39,397 bases of DNA, from the NCBI GenBank assembly GCA_021734025.1, contig JAIPJS010000028.1, forward strand, positions 1-39,397, in the 5' to 3' direction. A program made the position numbers and the translations under genes. This document shows, one piece after another, positions 1-8,186 of the stretch. Below the pieces are notes generated by a model, which did no database searches, was not told where the DNA came from, and worked only from the letters and a program-made list of their open reading frames with translations. This stretch comes from Candidatus Neomarinimicrobiota bacterium (GTDB taxonomy: Bacteria; Fidelibacterota; JAANXI01). Positions within the stretch are counted from its first letter, which is position 1. Each line of letters starts with the position of its first letter.

Positions 1-99
1 TATCGCGACTTAGATACCCTCCAGACGGCCGTAAAGAAAGCGCTTGAGGAAGAAAATAATACGCAAGACACGAACCAAACCATTGCGGCAGCCGCATGA
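1..99 (+). CDS. C-terminal end of an unknown protein (partial)
   Basis: Frame 1 is open from the left edge of the window to a TGA at 97-99 and encodes 32 residues. The readable part is charged, polar and probably helical (YRDLDTLQTAVKKAL, then Glu/Asn/Gln-rich) and ends in a run of alanines. The upstream part lies outside the window, so no family can be named. It could be a chance open frame, but the next gene starts only about 130 bases later on the same strand, which fits a gene end here. Confidence 0.4.
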   Translation, partial: YRDLDTLQTAVKKALEEENNTQDTNQTIAAAA

Positions 100-232
100 A
101 TCTCTCTCAACAAATTCCAACTAACTATTGGAAATTACCTTGCGGAATACCTCCAATACAGTATTTTACATTAATTCCGTGAGTGATCAGTTGGATCCGA
201 TAGTTTTAAATGCAGACAAAGGAACATTTCAA

Positions 233-1132
233 ATGATTAAAGAACTGCCCTATATAACAGTGATCTTTATATTCATTACTGGTGCTCTGTTCGCCCAGCA
301 GGATACAAATGATGCAAGGACAGCGCTTCGGAATGGTAACTTTGAAGAAGCGGTGGTTCTCTTCAAAAATGTTGTAAAGGAAGAGCCGGGAGATCCAGGT
401 GCCTGGTTTGGATTGGGACGCGCACTTCATTCATTGGAGCAATACAATGAAGCGATATCCGCGTATCACACAGCAGATAGTTTGGGGTTTTATCCACAAT
501 TTTTGCAATACAACCTGGCATGTGTTTACGCTCTCTCAGGACAAAAACCAGCAGCCTTCCGGGCTCTACAGAATGCCATACAGGCCGGGTACAGTAATGC
601 GGAGCATATGCAGGAGGACTCCGATCTAAATTCGCTTCGGGAGGAGAAACAGTTCATAGCATTAGTAGAACAGGCAGATCGTAATGCGCGCCCCTGCGAA
701 TACGACTCATTGTATCGACAGCTGGATTTCTGGATCGGCGAGTGGGATGTATACAATCCGCAGGGTCAAATGGTGGGACACAATACCATTATGAAAACGG
801 CCAATGGCTGCATGCTGCTGGAAAATTGGAAAGGAACAGGCGGCTCAAATGGGAAGAGTATGAATTTCGTCCATCCGGAAACCGGCCAGTGGCGGCAACA
901 ATGGGTGGGCGGTTCCGGGTATATCATCGAATATACAGGGGAGTTTTCCGACGGCGCGATGCGATTCTCAGGGAAAAACATCCAGATGAATGGAACGACA
1001 TCGCTCTCCCGGATGACACTGACTCCCAGGGAAGACGGCACGGTTCATCAACTGATAGAACAATCAGATGATGATGGCAAAACGTGGCAGGTATGGTTCG
1101 ACGGGACTTATAAGCCTGTGGATGGAGAGTAG
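233..1132 (+). CDS. Secreted TPR protein with C-terminal DUF1579-like domain
   Basis: This encodes 299 residues. The frame is open from a TTG at 128, but ATG 233 is chosen because it begins a clear signal peptide (MIKELPYITVIFIFITGALFAQQ region) and has an AAAGGA-like ribosome site just upstream. Residues about 25-115 hold two to three TPR-like helix pairs (GNFEEAVVLFKNVVKEEPGD, then a GLGRALHSLEQYNEAI repeat). Residues about 160-297 resemble DUF1579-type domains: LDFWIGEWDVYNPQG near the start, a GCMLLENW segment, a WRQQW segment and DDGKTWQVWFDGTY at the end. The protein is probably periplasmic or surface-exposed; its substrate or partner is unknown. A low-complexity GGGTATA repeat begins directly at its stop codon. 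The domain assignment is by remembered motif similarity only. Confidence 0.8.
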   Translation: MIKELPYITVIFIFITGALFAQQDTNDARTALRNGNFEEAVVLFKNVVKEEPGDPGAWFGLGRALHSLEQYNEAISAYHTADSLGFYPQFLQYNLACVYALSGQKPAAFRALQNAIQAGYSNAEHMQEDSDLNSLREEKQFIALVEQADRNARPCEYDSLYRQLDFWIGEWDVYNPQGQMVGHNTIMKTANGCMLLENWKGTGGSNGKSMNFVHPETGQWRQQWVGGSGYIIEYTGEFSDGAMRFSGKNIQMNGTTSLSRMTLTPREDGTVHQLIEQSDDDGKTWQVWFDGTYKPVDGE

Positions 1133-1615
1133 GGTATAAGGTATAGGGGATAGGGTATAGGGGATAGGGTATAGGGTATAGGGGACAACAGTGTTAACGT
1201 GTTCCTGTGTTCGAGTGTTACTGTTGGTACTGTTTCTTACTCATACCCATACTCATTCAAACTCTTAATCTTATTTTTCTTGTTCTGATGGATAAGGGAG
1301 AATGCAGAAGGAAAAAACTGTTCGTCGTTTGTTGTGAAAAATGCACAGGCTTTTTATAGGTTTCCATGATTCGTTCGATATAAACGATAAAAACAAACTA
1401 CTCACAACCGACAACATACAAAACCCACTGAACCAGCCATGAATCCATCAAAAGCCCGATCAATAACCGGTCGAATGAGCGGAGACTATAAACAGATTTG
1501 ATGCTTTGAAAAGTGGAGGGAGGACTCTCGACACTTGACGGTTTTAACAATAACACAGTAACACTTTAACACAGTTTTTACTTAAACACCTGAACACCTG
1601 AACACTATAACACTG
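1131..1615. repeat. Composite intergenic repeat, copy A
   Basis: This 485-base stretch has no credible gene. It opens with a tandem GGGTATA/GGGATA block (1131-1186), continues through low-complexity text and ends with TTAACAC-type repeats (about 1540-1615). Read on the minus strand from 1615, it matches the plus strand from 11427 over roughly 240 bases. Shared words include an identical 15-mer (1519-1533 here, reverse complement of 11532-11546), CTGGTTCAG (1428-1436) and GTCGGTTGTGA. Copy C at 34037-34550 has the same order of words, including the GGGTATA block at its far end. Confidence 0.75.
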
Positions 1616-1665
1616 CCGTTCAGATCCTTACGGATTTTTGTTGCCTGTAACTTTACATTTCCCGT

Positions 1666-3423
1666 ATGAAGGCTCCAGAGAATCAAAATCCCGTTGTTCT
1701 GATGTATGATTTCAGCCGCAGTGAATGGCTGGAATTTCTCTCACCGGAGAAGGTTATTATCGGCGAATCTCCGGAGGACGTATTGCCACTTCTGCATGAA
1801 ATTAATGAGCTCGTCCGGACGAAGAGTTGGTATGCGGCAGGTTTCCTCAGCTATGAGGCTGTCTGCGGTTTTGATGAAGCACTTCGGGTAAATCCTTCAG
1901 TCGATTTTCCTCTGCTATGGTTCGGGCTGTTTAGCGATATTCGGAGACACCCGGATTTGCCGGATGATTTTACAGGTTCATATTCCATTCAGGAGTGGAC
2001 GCCGGAGCTCAGCAAACGTGAATATCTTGAATCAATAGAGAAAATCAGACAGGCACTTGAGCGCGGTGATACCTATCAGGTGAATTACTCCTATCGCCAG
2101 CAAGCAAAGTTCAGCGGTGAACCATCTGCATTGTTTCGTGCTCTTATCTCACCAAGATACCCGGGGTATGGCGCGTATTTGAATATCGGAGATTATGTTG
2201 TCTGCTCGGCGTCGCCGGAACTCTTTTTTACCTGGGAAGACGGCATCCTGACCTCCCGACCGATGAAGGGTACCTATTCACGGGGACGCACTCTTGAGGA
2301 GGATAACAGGTTCGCTGATACTTTGCACCGCTCAGAAAAAGACCGGGCGGAAAACGTGATGATTGTGGATATGGTGCGAAACGACATGGGACGGGTGGCT
2401 GAATTCGGAACGGTAACGGTACCCGATCTTTTTTCCATAGAAAAATATCCCACCGTCTGGCAGATGACCTCTACAGTCCAAGGCAAGACAGAGGCCACCA
2501 TTCCTGAAATAATGACGGCGCTCTTTCCGTGCGCTTCAATTACGGGAGCGCCCAAAGTCAGTACCATGAGGATTATTGCCAATCTGGAGCAATCGCCCAG
2601 AAATATTTACACTGGCAGCATCGGATTTATTACGCCTGAAAGACGGGCCCAGTTCAACGTGGCAATCCGTACAGCGCTTATTGATAAGAACCAACGTCGC
2701 ATCGAGTACGGCACCGGTGGCGGTATCGTCTGGGATTCTGAGCCTGAAAAGGAGTACGATGAGGCCAGGCTCAAAACGAATATCCTTCATAAAACCATAC
2801 CTGACTTCGACCTGTTGGAGACCCTGCTCTGGGAAAGGGAGAGCGGATATTTCATCGAAGAGTATCATCGACGACGGATTGCCGGTTCTGCGGAATATTT
2901 TGATTTTGCCTTTGATTCTGACAAGTGGGAGAGGCGGCTTCGAAAACTTGAAGATGAATTTTCGGAAGAGCGGTATCGAGTTCGTGTAACCCTCTCCAGA
3001 ACCGGGAGGATTTCTGCCAAATATTTACCGATGCCGAAAACCGGGGGAACAACACCGGTGAAAGTCGGGATCGCCGAATATCCAATAGATGAATCTGATC
3101 CTTTTCTCTACCATAAAACCTCATACCGGGAGATCTATGAGAAAGCGAAGCATTCGGTGCCGGATTGCGGAGATGTTATTCTCTGGAACTCCCGGGAAGA
3201 AATTACCGAAAGTACCATAGCAAATGTTGTGATACAGTTGGAAGGCAGACTGATCACGCCACCTGTCGAATCCGGCCTTTTACCCGGTACCTTTCGGCAA
3301 TATTTGCTGGATAAAGGTGAAATCGGTGAAAACACGGTTACGGTTGATATCCTTCAGCAGGCTGAACGAATTTATCTTATCAATTCTGTGCGAAAGTGGC
3401 GCCAGGCATCTCTGGTAAAGTAG
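1666..3423 (+). CDS. pabB/pabC: Aminodeoxychorismate synthase component I fused to 4-amino-4-deoxychorismate lyase
   Basis: This 585-residue fusion supplies two steps of p-aminobenzoate synthesis for folate: amination of chorismate to aminodeoxychorismate, then pyruvate removal. Residues about 110-375 are the chorismate-binding domain, with RPMKGT (Lys201, the lysine that separates PabB from TrpE, which has Ala there), the acidic RSEKDRAENVMIVDMVRND segment and CASITGAPK. Residues about 380-585 are a class IV PLP-fold lyase. The HKTSYR motif gives the likely PLP lysine Lys484, followed by EITESTIANVV and GLLPGTFRQYLL. No pabA glutaminase gene is nearby, so the amidotransferase must be encoded elsewhere. 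No clear Shine-Dalgarno precedes ATG 1666; the start is chosen because the N-terminal region is of normal length and repeat copy A ends 50 bases upstream. Confidence 0.92.
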   Translation: MKAPENQNPVVLMYDFSRSEWLEFLSPEKVIIGESPEDVLPLLHEINELVRTKSWYAAGFLSYEAVCGFDEALRVNPSVDFPLLWFGLFSDIRRHPDLPDDFTGSYSIQEWTPELSKREYLESIEKIRQALERGDTYQVNYSYRQQAKFSGEPSALFRALISPRYPGYGAYLNIGDYVVCSASPELFFTWEDGILTSRPMKGTYSRGRTLEEDNRFADTLHRSEKDRAENVMIVDMVRNDMGRVAEFGTVTVPDLFSIEKYPTVWQMTSTVQGKTEATIPEIMTALFPCASITGAPKVSTMRIIANLEQSPRNIYTGSIGFITPERRAQFNVAIRTALIDKNQRRIEYGTGGGIVWDSEPEKEYDEARLKTNILHKTIPDFDLLETLLWERESGYFIEEYHRRRIAGSAEYFDFAFDSDKWERRLRKLEDEFSEERYRVRVTLSRTGRISAKYLPMPKTGGTTPVKVGIAEYPIDESDPFLYHKTSYREIYEKAKHSVPDCGDVILWNSREEITESTIANVVIQLEGRLITPPVESGLLPGTFRQYLLDKGEIGENTVTVDILQQAERIYLINSVRKWRQASLVK

Positions 3424-3592
3424 AACCAAAATTTTTCCTGAAGTCACTCTGAGTTCATCGACGAGTGGCGCACCTGCCACCCTCTTCTTTAAATGTGAAG
3501 GGGGGCTCGGATTTAAATGTATAGGTCCGGGAGAAAAATCACCGTAACTTCCTCTCACAACTTCCACCCCGTCCAACACCGGGAGACTTCAT

Positions 3593-4987
3593 ATGGCTAA
3601 GATAACCTTTTACGGCGCTACAGGAACCGTCACCGGTTCCCGTACGCTCCTCGATCTCGACTCCCAAAGATTTCTTATCGATTGCGGCATGTTCCAGGGT
3701 AAAAAGGAGAATCGTCTGAAAAACTGGGATCCGTTTCCGGTACCGCCTGAATCTGTTGATGCGGTTCTTTTAACTCATGCCCACATCGATCATTCCGGCT
3801 ATTTACCCCGGTTTTGCCGGTACGATTTTGCCGGGAGAATCCATGCCACCCATGCAACGTCTGACTTGTGTGAAATATTGCTGAAGGACAGCGCGCACCT
3901 GCAAGAAGAAGACGCCAAATGGGCCAACAAAAAGGGGTTTTCACAGCACAAACCGGCACTCCCTTTGTATACAACCAAAGATGCTGAAAACGCGCTTACC
4001 CACTTTAGCCCGGTGCACTACGGCGAGGATCTTTTCCCCGCAGATGATATTCGGGTGAAATTTAAGGATGCCGGACATATACTGGGCTCATCCCTGGTCG
4101 ATATCAAGGTCGGTCGGAATAATAATACGAGTAAGGTGCTTTTTACCGGGGATTTGGGGCGTCCCAGGCGTCCGGTGTTGAAAGATCCTGTCCAGGTGTA
4201 TAACGTGGATTACCTGGTTATCGAATCCACCTATGGTAATCGGTTACATTCGGATGCGTCGCCATACGAGGAACTGGTCAGGGTTATTAATGAGAGCGCG
4301 GACAGGGGAGGTGTCCTGGTAATTCCGTCCTTTGCCGTGGGGCGGACGCAGACTCTGTTGTACGTAATCAGAGAACTGGAAGCACAAGGGAAGATCCCGG
4401 TGATGCCAATTTACATCGATTCCCCAATGGCAATCGATGCTACTTCCATCTTCACGAGTCATTTGGATGTACTGAACCTGCATGCCAGGGAGCAGACGCT
4501 TCAGGGGAGCTCGATCTTTCAACCCACCCAGCTTAAGGTTTGCCGCTCACGGGAAGAATCGATGGCGATAAACAGGATAAAAGAAAAAGCGATTATTATT
4601 TCCGCCAGTGGGATGATTACCGGTGGACGTATTCTGCATCATATGCGTGAGCGGTTGGGTGATCCAAAGAATTCGATACTGTTTATCGGTTACCAGGCGA
4701 TGGGGACGCGCGGCCGGACAATTTTGGAAGGCGCTGAGACCGTGAAAATCCATGGGAAAAAGATTCCGGTGAAGGCACAAATTAAAAATATCTTCGGTTT
4801 CTCCGGTCATGCCGATTATGAAGAGATACTCGCCTGGCTGATGGGGTTCAATCGACCGCCAAAGATGACATTTATTAATCACGGTGAGGCGGATGCCTCG
4901 GAGGCGCTGGCAGAGAAAATACGCTCACATTTCGGGTGGGAGGTTACGGTCCCAGAATTCGGAGAAAATTATTCCATAGATATGTAA
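3593..4987 (+). CDS. Beta-CASP metallo-beta-lactamase nuclease (RNA exonuclease/CPSF-like)
   Basis: This 464-residue protein is a zinc-dependent RNA-processing nuclease of the COG1236/YSH1-like family. The metallo-beta-lactamase domain occupies roughly residues 1-200, with the HxHxDH motif His62-Ala-His64-Ile-Asp66-His67 and a later TGDLGR segment. The beta-CASP domain follows, with FAVGRTQTLLY and IISASGMITGGRILHH. The C-terminal part restores the lactamase fold, with GFSGHADYEEI and FINHGE, motifs typical of the family. The length matches the usual 450-470 residues. The start at ATG 3593 is well placed for the conserved opening FYGATGTVTGS. The gene stands alone: the upstream spacer is 169 bases, and the downstream gene is convergent across a shared hairpin. 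The RNA target cannot be told from sequence. Confidence 0.9.
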   Translation: MAKITFYGATGTVTGSRTLLDLDSQRFLIDCGMFQGKKENRLKNWDPFPVPPESVDAVLLTHAHIDHSGYLPRFCRYDFAGRIHATHATSDLCEILLKDSAHLQEEDAKWANKKGFSQHKPALPLYTTKDAENALTHFSPVHYGEDLFPADDIRVKFKDAGHILGSSLVDIKVGRNNNTSKVLFTGDLGRPRRPVLKDPVQVYNVDYLVIESTYGNRLHSDASPYEELVRVINESADRGGVLVIPSFAVGRTQTLLYVIRELEAQGKIPVMPIYIDSPMAIDATSIFTSHLDVLNLHAREQTLQGSSIFQPTQLKVCRSREESMAINRIKEKAIIISASGMITGGRILHHMRERLGDPKNSILFIGYQAMGTRGRTILEGAETVKIHGKKIPVKAQIKNIFGFSGHADYEEILAWLMGFNRPPKMTFINHGEADASEALAEKIRSHFGWEVTVPEFGENYSIDM

Positions 4988-5015
4988 TCGCCGGGACACC
5001 TGCGCATCCCGGCGA
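4988..5015. terminator. Hairpin between convergent genes, possible bidirectional terminator
   Basis: A perfect 9-base-pair stem, TCGCCGGGA (4988-4996) with TCCCGGCGA (5007-5015), encloses a 10-base loop. It begins one base after the stop of the nuclease gene and lies before the end of the convergent TrpB2 gene at 5033. There is no T-run on either side, so it may act as a weak or Rho-assisted terminator or as a 3' end stabiliser. Confidence 0.55.
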
Positions 5016-5032
5016 TTCATCAGTAAGTCAGA

Positions 5033-6424
5033 TTACGACCATTGTCCGGACTTCCGGACTTCGGCCTTGGGCAGTTCGTCCAGTTCGGCTTCTGCCTCGT
5101 CTAGCTTTTCCTGCTCCAGGGCATGTTCTTCCAGTTCGCCGTTCAGGAAGCTCTCGTAACCCGCCAAATCCATCACACCATGGCCACTCAGATTAAAGAG
5201 GATAACCTTTTCTTTGCCTTCTTCGCGCGCCTTTTCGGCTTCCTGGATCGTGGCCGCGATGGCATGGCTGGTCTCCGGCGCTACAATCATTCCCTCGGTC
5301 CGTGCCCACTGCAGTGCTGAGGAGTAGGAGGTGATTTGGTCGATGGCGCGCGGCTTCACCAACCCTTCGATAACCGCTTGCGAGACCAGCGGAGCCATGC
5401 CGTGATAGCGTAGTCCGCCTGCGTGGATTGGCTCCGGAACAAAATTGTGGCCGAGGGTGTGCATGGGCATAAGCGGCGTGGAGCCTGCCGAGTCACCGAA
5501 GTCATAGGTAAAAATACCCCTGGTGAGCGTAGGGCATGACGTGGGCTCCACTGGAATAATTTCGATGTCGTCTCCGTTTATTTTGTCGTGCACAAACGGA
5601 AAAGCCAAACCCGCAAAGTTACTTCCGCCCCCTGCGCAGCCAATTACTACATCCGGCTTCTTAATACCGACCTTTTCCAGCTGCTTTTTGGCTTCCTGTC
5701 CAATGATGGTCTGGTGTAGAAGTACATGATTCAACACGCTGCCCAACGAGTACTTGGTCTTGCCGGATTCGTCGGAGACCGCCGCTTCTACCGCTTCACT
5801 GATGGCCATTCCCAGACTACCGGGCGTATCCGGGTCCTTCTCCAGAAACTTCCGGCCGGCTGCCGTTTCATCCGAAGGCGATGCAATACAGTCTGCGCCC
5901 CAGGTGCGCATCATAATTTTCCGATACGGCTTCTGGTCAAAGCTAATCCTGACCATGAACACTTTACAATTGAGTCCAATTAGCTGGCAGGCAAATGCCA
6001 GCGCACTGCCCCACTGACCGGCGCCGGTTTCGGTGGTCAGCGTTTTTACACCAAATTCCTTGTTATACCACGCCTGTGCTACCGAAGTATTGGGCTTATG
6101 GCTTCCGGGAGGGGATACGCTTTCATCCTTGTAAAAGATTTTTGCAGGTGTGTCCAGCGCCTCTTCCAGGCGGACAGCACGTTTCAGGGGTGAGGGACGC
6201 CACCGGGTCAGGATACCAAGGATTTCTTCCGGGATATCGATCCAGCGTTCCTGGCTCATCTCCTGTTCAATCAGATTCATCGGGAACACCGCAGACAAGT
6301 CGTCCGGACCGGCCGGATTACCATCCGGGCCCAATGGCGGTTGTATTGGTGTCGGAAGGTCGACTGCAAGATTATACCACTGCCGTGGCATATCGGCTTC
6401 GCTGAGATAGATTTTTGTCTCCAT
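5033..6424 (-). CDS. trpB2: TrpB2-type tryptophan synthase beta chain-like PLP enzyme
   Basis: This 463-residue PLP enzyme should condense indole with serine to give tryptophan. The long N-terminal region ([23 protein letters not shown]) is typical of the TrpB2 (TIGR01415-type) group rather than canonical TrpB. The PLP lysine is Lys110 in [19 protein letters not shown] carries the catalytic glutamate, and [10 protein letters not shown] is the phosphate-binding loop. A charged Glu/Lys-rich tail covers the last 35 residues or so. The start is supported by AGGAGA about 9 bases upstream on the minus strand. No trpA or other trp biosynthesis gene is adjacent, so indole scavenging or service to a TrpA encoded elsewhere is plausible. 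A well-formed promoter with an overlapping palindrome lies about 160 bases upstream. Confidence 0.92.
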   Translation of the reverse strand: METKIYLSEADMPRQWYNLAVDLPTPIQPPLGPDGNPAGPDDLSAVFPMNLIEQEMSQERWIDIPEEILGILTRWRPSPLKRAVRLEEALDTPAKIFYKDESVSPPGSHKPNTSVAQAWYNKEFGVKTLTTETGAGQWGSALAFACQLIGLNCKVFMVRISFDQKPYRKIMMRTWGADCIASPSDETAAGRKFLEKDPDTPGSLGMAISEAVEAAVSDESGKTKYSLGSVLNHVLLHQTIIGQEAKKQLEKVGIKKPDVVIGCAGGGSNFAGLAFPFVHDKINGDDIEIIPVEPTSCPTLTRGIFTYDFGDSAGSTPLMPMHTLGHNFVPEPIHAGGLRYHGMAPLVSQAVIEGLVKPRAIDQITSYSSALQWARTEGMIVAPETSHAIAATIQEAEKAREEGKEKVILFNLSGHGVMDLAGYESFLNGELEEHALEQEKLDEAEAELDELPKAEVRKSGQWS

Positions 6425-6575
6425 TGAATACGTCTCCTGATTCTGTTTACTGGTTCAATGCCACACTGTGGTGACTTGTGTCAAACTCCTGTTAATTCAA
6501 TCATGCAATCGCTCGGAACATGCATTTTGTCTGTCTGGTAAGAGGTTGCCCGGGCGTTACCACCGGACAAATGAA
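6425..6575 (-). other. Long 5' leader of trpB2
   Basis: If the promoter at 6609-6582 is used, trpB2 mRNA has an approximately 150-base leader. It contains a GC-rich segment with the self-complementary GCCCGGGC and a 5-base-pair ATGCA/TGCAT stem. It also holds a 14-codon reading frame beginning ATGCATGTTCCG. The frame has no tryptophan codon, so classic attenuation is not supported. I recognise no known riboswitch consensus. Confidence 0.25.
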
Positions 6576-6581
6576 GACCAA

Positions 6582-6609
6582 ATTATAAATATAATCACAG
6601 TGATTACAA
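6582..6609 (-). promoter_or_regulatory. Promoter and palindromic operator candidate for trpB2
   Basis: On the minus strand a TTGTAA -35 box (6609-6604), a 16-base spacer and a perfect TATAAT -10 box (6587-6582) precede trpB2. The perfect palindrome TAATCAC-A-GTGATTA (6592-6606) covers the spacer and part of the -35, where a repressor would block polymerase. The implied 5' leader is about 150 bases. Confidence 0.5.
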
Positions 6610-6679
6610 ACAGTTTTCCTGCGGCTACAAAGGGATTTGCCTCTCTTTGATTTACTCTACACTTCAGAATATGGCGAAA

Positions 6680-7633
6680 CTACAGGGATATTTCCAGGCC
6701 CTCATGACCAATAATCAACGACAGTGGTGAGTCCGGATAATTAATTGATTTGTACTGTTGAGCTTCATCCCGGAGCGATTGAATGGTAGAGTCGTCGTTC
6801 TCCGGCTCGTGGTGAAACAGAACCATAGTTTTTACACCGGCTTCTGCGGCGAGGTCAATACCAATGATGGCGGAGCTGTGACCCCAGTCCTTCTTATGGT
6901 GAACCGCTTCCAGGAGGGTGTACTGTGAGTCAAAAGTGAGGACATCCGCATCCTGGAAGAAGTCGGTGTACTGTTTTGTATTCATTTGGGACAGGTCTTT
7001 AAATTCGGAGTCAGTGGTATAGACGAACGATTTTCCATCGGACTCCACCCGATATCCGTACGAGTTACCGGGGTGATTCAGCTCCTTGGTACGAATGGTT
7101 ACCCCTTCAATGGTATGCTTTCCTTCCGGCTGGAGTGTGTGGAACTCCTTGGTGCTGGCCATATCATCCAGTGAGACCGGGAAAAATCGGAAATCCTGCT
7201 GGGCACGAATACGTTCTTCCAGATCCGGGATAGGACTGTGGAAGATAATTTTGTGCTGGGGTAGGTAGGCGGGAGTGAAGAATGGAAACCCCATCATGTG
7301 ATCCCAATGGGTGTGACTGATAAAAAAATGGATTGCCAGACCTTCCGATGCTGCTTCAGACTCCGTCAGGGCATTCCCAAGCCGTTTAAGTCCGCTGCCC
7401 ATGTCAAAGATGAAAAGGTTATCCTTCACAGTTACCTGGACACAGGAAGTATTCCCGCCAATGAGACTATCCTGAAATCCATTCAGACTCTCCAAAAATT
7501 TTTCACGATCCGAATCCGATTCAAGCTTCTCTCGTTGAGCGAGGCGAAGTACATTGAGCATTTTCTGGCGAATTTGAGTTGGAGTGGGGGGCGTTGGAAT
7601 CGACCCGCGAACTCCCCAAAATTTTATATCCAT
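6680..7633 (-). CDS. MBL-fold metallo-hydrolase
   Basis: This 317-residue protein belongs to the metallo-beta-lactamase superfamily, in the branch whose members begin GVRGSIPTP and resemble phosphodiesterases and tRNase Z. The opening is MDIKFWGVRGSIPTP. GGNTSCVQV follows, then the metal-binding SHTHWDHMMGFPFF motif, a histidine in ELNHPGNSYGYR, the aspartate segment YTTDSEF, and HKKDWGHSS and LFHHEPEND near the C-terminus. This complete set of ligands predicts an active dinuclear metal site. No signal peptide is visible, so it is cytoplasmic. The substrate is unknown; phosphodiester bonds are the usual target. The gene runs in the same direction as trpB2 but is separated from it by 255 bases that contain trpB2's own promoter. 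Confidence 0.85.
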   Translation of the reverse strand: MDIKFWGVRGSIPTPPTPTQIRQKMLNVLRLAQREKLESDSDREKFLESLNGFQDSLIGGNTSCVQVTVKDNLFIFDMGSGLKRLGNALTESEAASEGLAIHFFISHTHWDHMMGFPFFTPAYLPQHKIIFHSPIPDLEERIRAQQDFRFFPVSLDDMASTKEFHTLQPEGKHTIEGVTIRTKELNHPGNSYGYRVESDGKSFVYTTDSEFKDLSQMNTKQYTDFFQDADVLTFDSQYTLLEAVHHKKDWGHSSAIIGIDLAAEAGVKTMVLFHHEPENDDSTIQSLRDEAQQYKSINYPDSPLSLIIGHEGLEISL

Positions 7634-7683
7634 TTAAGTCGCCTGTAATTTATTTGCGAATATGAAAACTGAAACTCCAACGT

Positions 7684-7689
7684 ATTATA
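7684..7689 (-). promoter_or_regulatory. -10 box candidate for the MBL hydrolase gene
   Basis: On the minus strand a perfect TATAAT (7689-7684) lies about 50 bases before the start codon at 7633. The -35 is poor (TTGTTT at a 15-base spacing), so only the -10 element is marked. Confidence 0.35.
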
Positions 7690-7778
7690 TTGTAACGACA
7701 GAATAAACAAAATAATGACTAAATTTCAAACGGAATGTATCAAGATATAAATATTTCTTTGGATGGGCCCGCAAACAT

Positions 7779-7807
7779 TTTAACTTATGAACAGATATTC
7801 ATATAAT
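7779..7807 (+). promoter_or_regulatory. ArsR/SmtB operator within the arsR promoter
   Basis: An inverted repeat TATGAA (7786-7791), CAGATA, TTCATA (7798-7803) matches the TGAA...TTCA form of SmtB/CzrA-type operators. It ends inside a perfect TATAAT -10 box (7802-7807), with a weak TTTAAC -35 at 7779-7784 and a 17-base spacer. Repressor binding would cover the spacer. The predicted transcription start lies only a few bases before ATG 7818. Confidence 0.6.
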
Positions 7808-7817
7808 GGAGTTGAAA

Positions 7818-8186
7818 ATGACGCAGGAATTACACAGTATATCGTCCGCAAATAGTCAGGCTATTCAAGAGAGTTTGGGGGATGAGGAGCATATTCGGGA
7901 GTTGTCGGATCTGTTTAAGGCGTTATGTGATCCCACAAGATTGCGGATTATTCTGGCACTGAAGGAAGAGGAGTTATGTGTGCACGATTTGGCGTTACTG
8001 ACAGAGACCAGCGAATCCAATGCCTCCCATCAGTTACGAGTCCTCCGGAATATGAAGTTGGTGAAATATACCCGTCGGGGGAAACAGGTGTTTTACTCCA
8101 TAGATGACGAGCACATTTCGCATTTTCTGGAGGATATCCAGCAGCATCTCGGCGAACAAAACGGAGAGGAGGATCGGAGCGAGTAA
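7818..8186 (+). CDS. ArsR/SmtB-family zinc-responsive repressor
   Basis: This 122-residue winged-helix repressor should release its operator when zinc or cobalt binds. The DNA-binding core runs from ELSDLFKALCDPTRLRIILAL to SESNASHQLRVLRNMKLVKYTRRGKQVFYS. The alpha-5 metal site of SmtB/CzrA is intact: Asp97, His99, His110 and Glu113 have exactly the spacing D-x-H-x10-H-x2-E. The alpha-3 region reads ELCVHDL (Cys54, His56), where CadC has ELCVCD. ATG 7818 is preferred over ATG 7806 because GGAG sits 6 bases upstream of it. A TTG at codon 20 would give a shorter, also plausible protein. The stop overlaps the start of the zinc exporter (TAATG), so the two are translated together. Confidence 0.9.
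   Translation: MTQELHSISSANSQAIQESLGDEEHIRELSDLFKALCDPTRLRIILALKEEELCVHDLALLTETSESNASHQLRVLRNMKLVKYTRRGKQVFYSIDDEHISHFLEDIQQHLGEQNGEEDRSE

Noticed and set aside
128-232. N-terminal extension of the TPR protein from a TTG start
   Set aside because: It would place 35 polar residues before a clear signal peptide and has no ribosome site; ATG 233 fits better.
6500-6575. Known riboswitch in the trpB2 leader
   Set aside because: No SAM, THF, T-box or other consensus could be aligned by eye; only short stems are visible.
6468-6650. 60-codon plus-strand frame in the trpB2 leader region
   Set aside because: It has a GTG start without a ribosome site and no recognisable features, and it overlaps the trpB2 promoter.
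3593-7633. Functional cluster of two metallo-beta-lactamase proteins around trpB2
   Set aside because: The first gene is on the opposite strand, the second has separate promoters, and the two belong to different branches of the superfamily; adjacency looks incidental.
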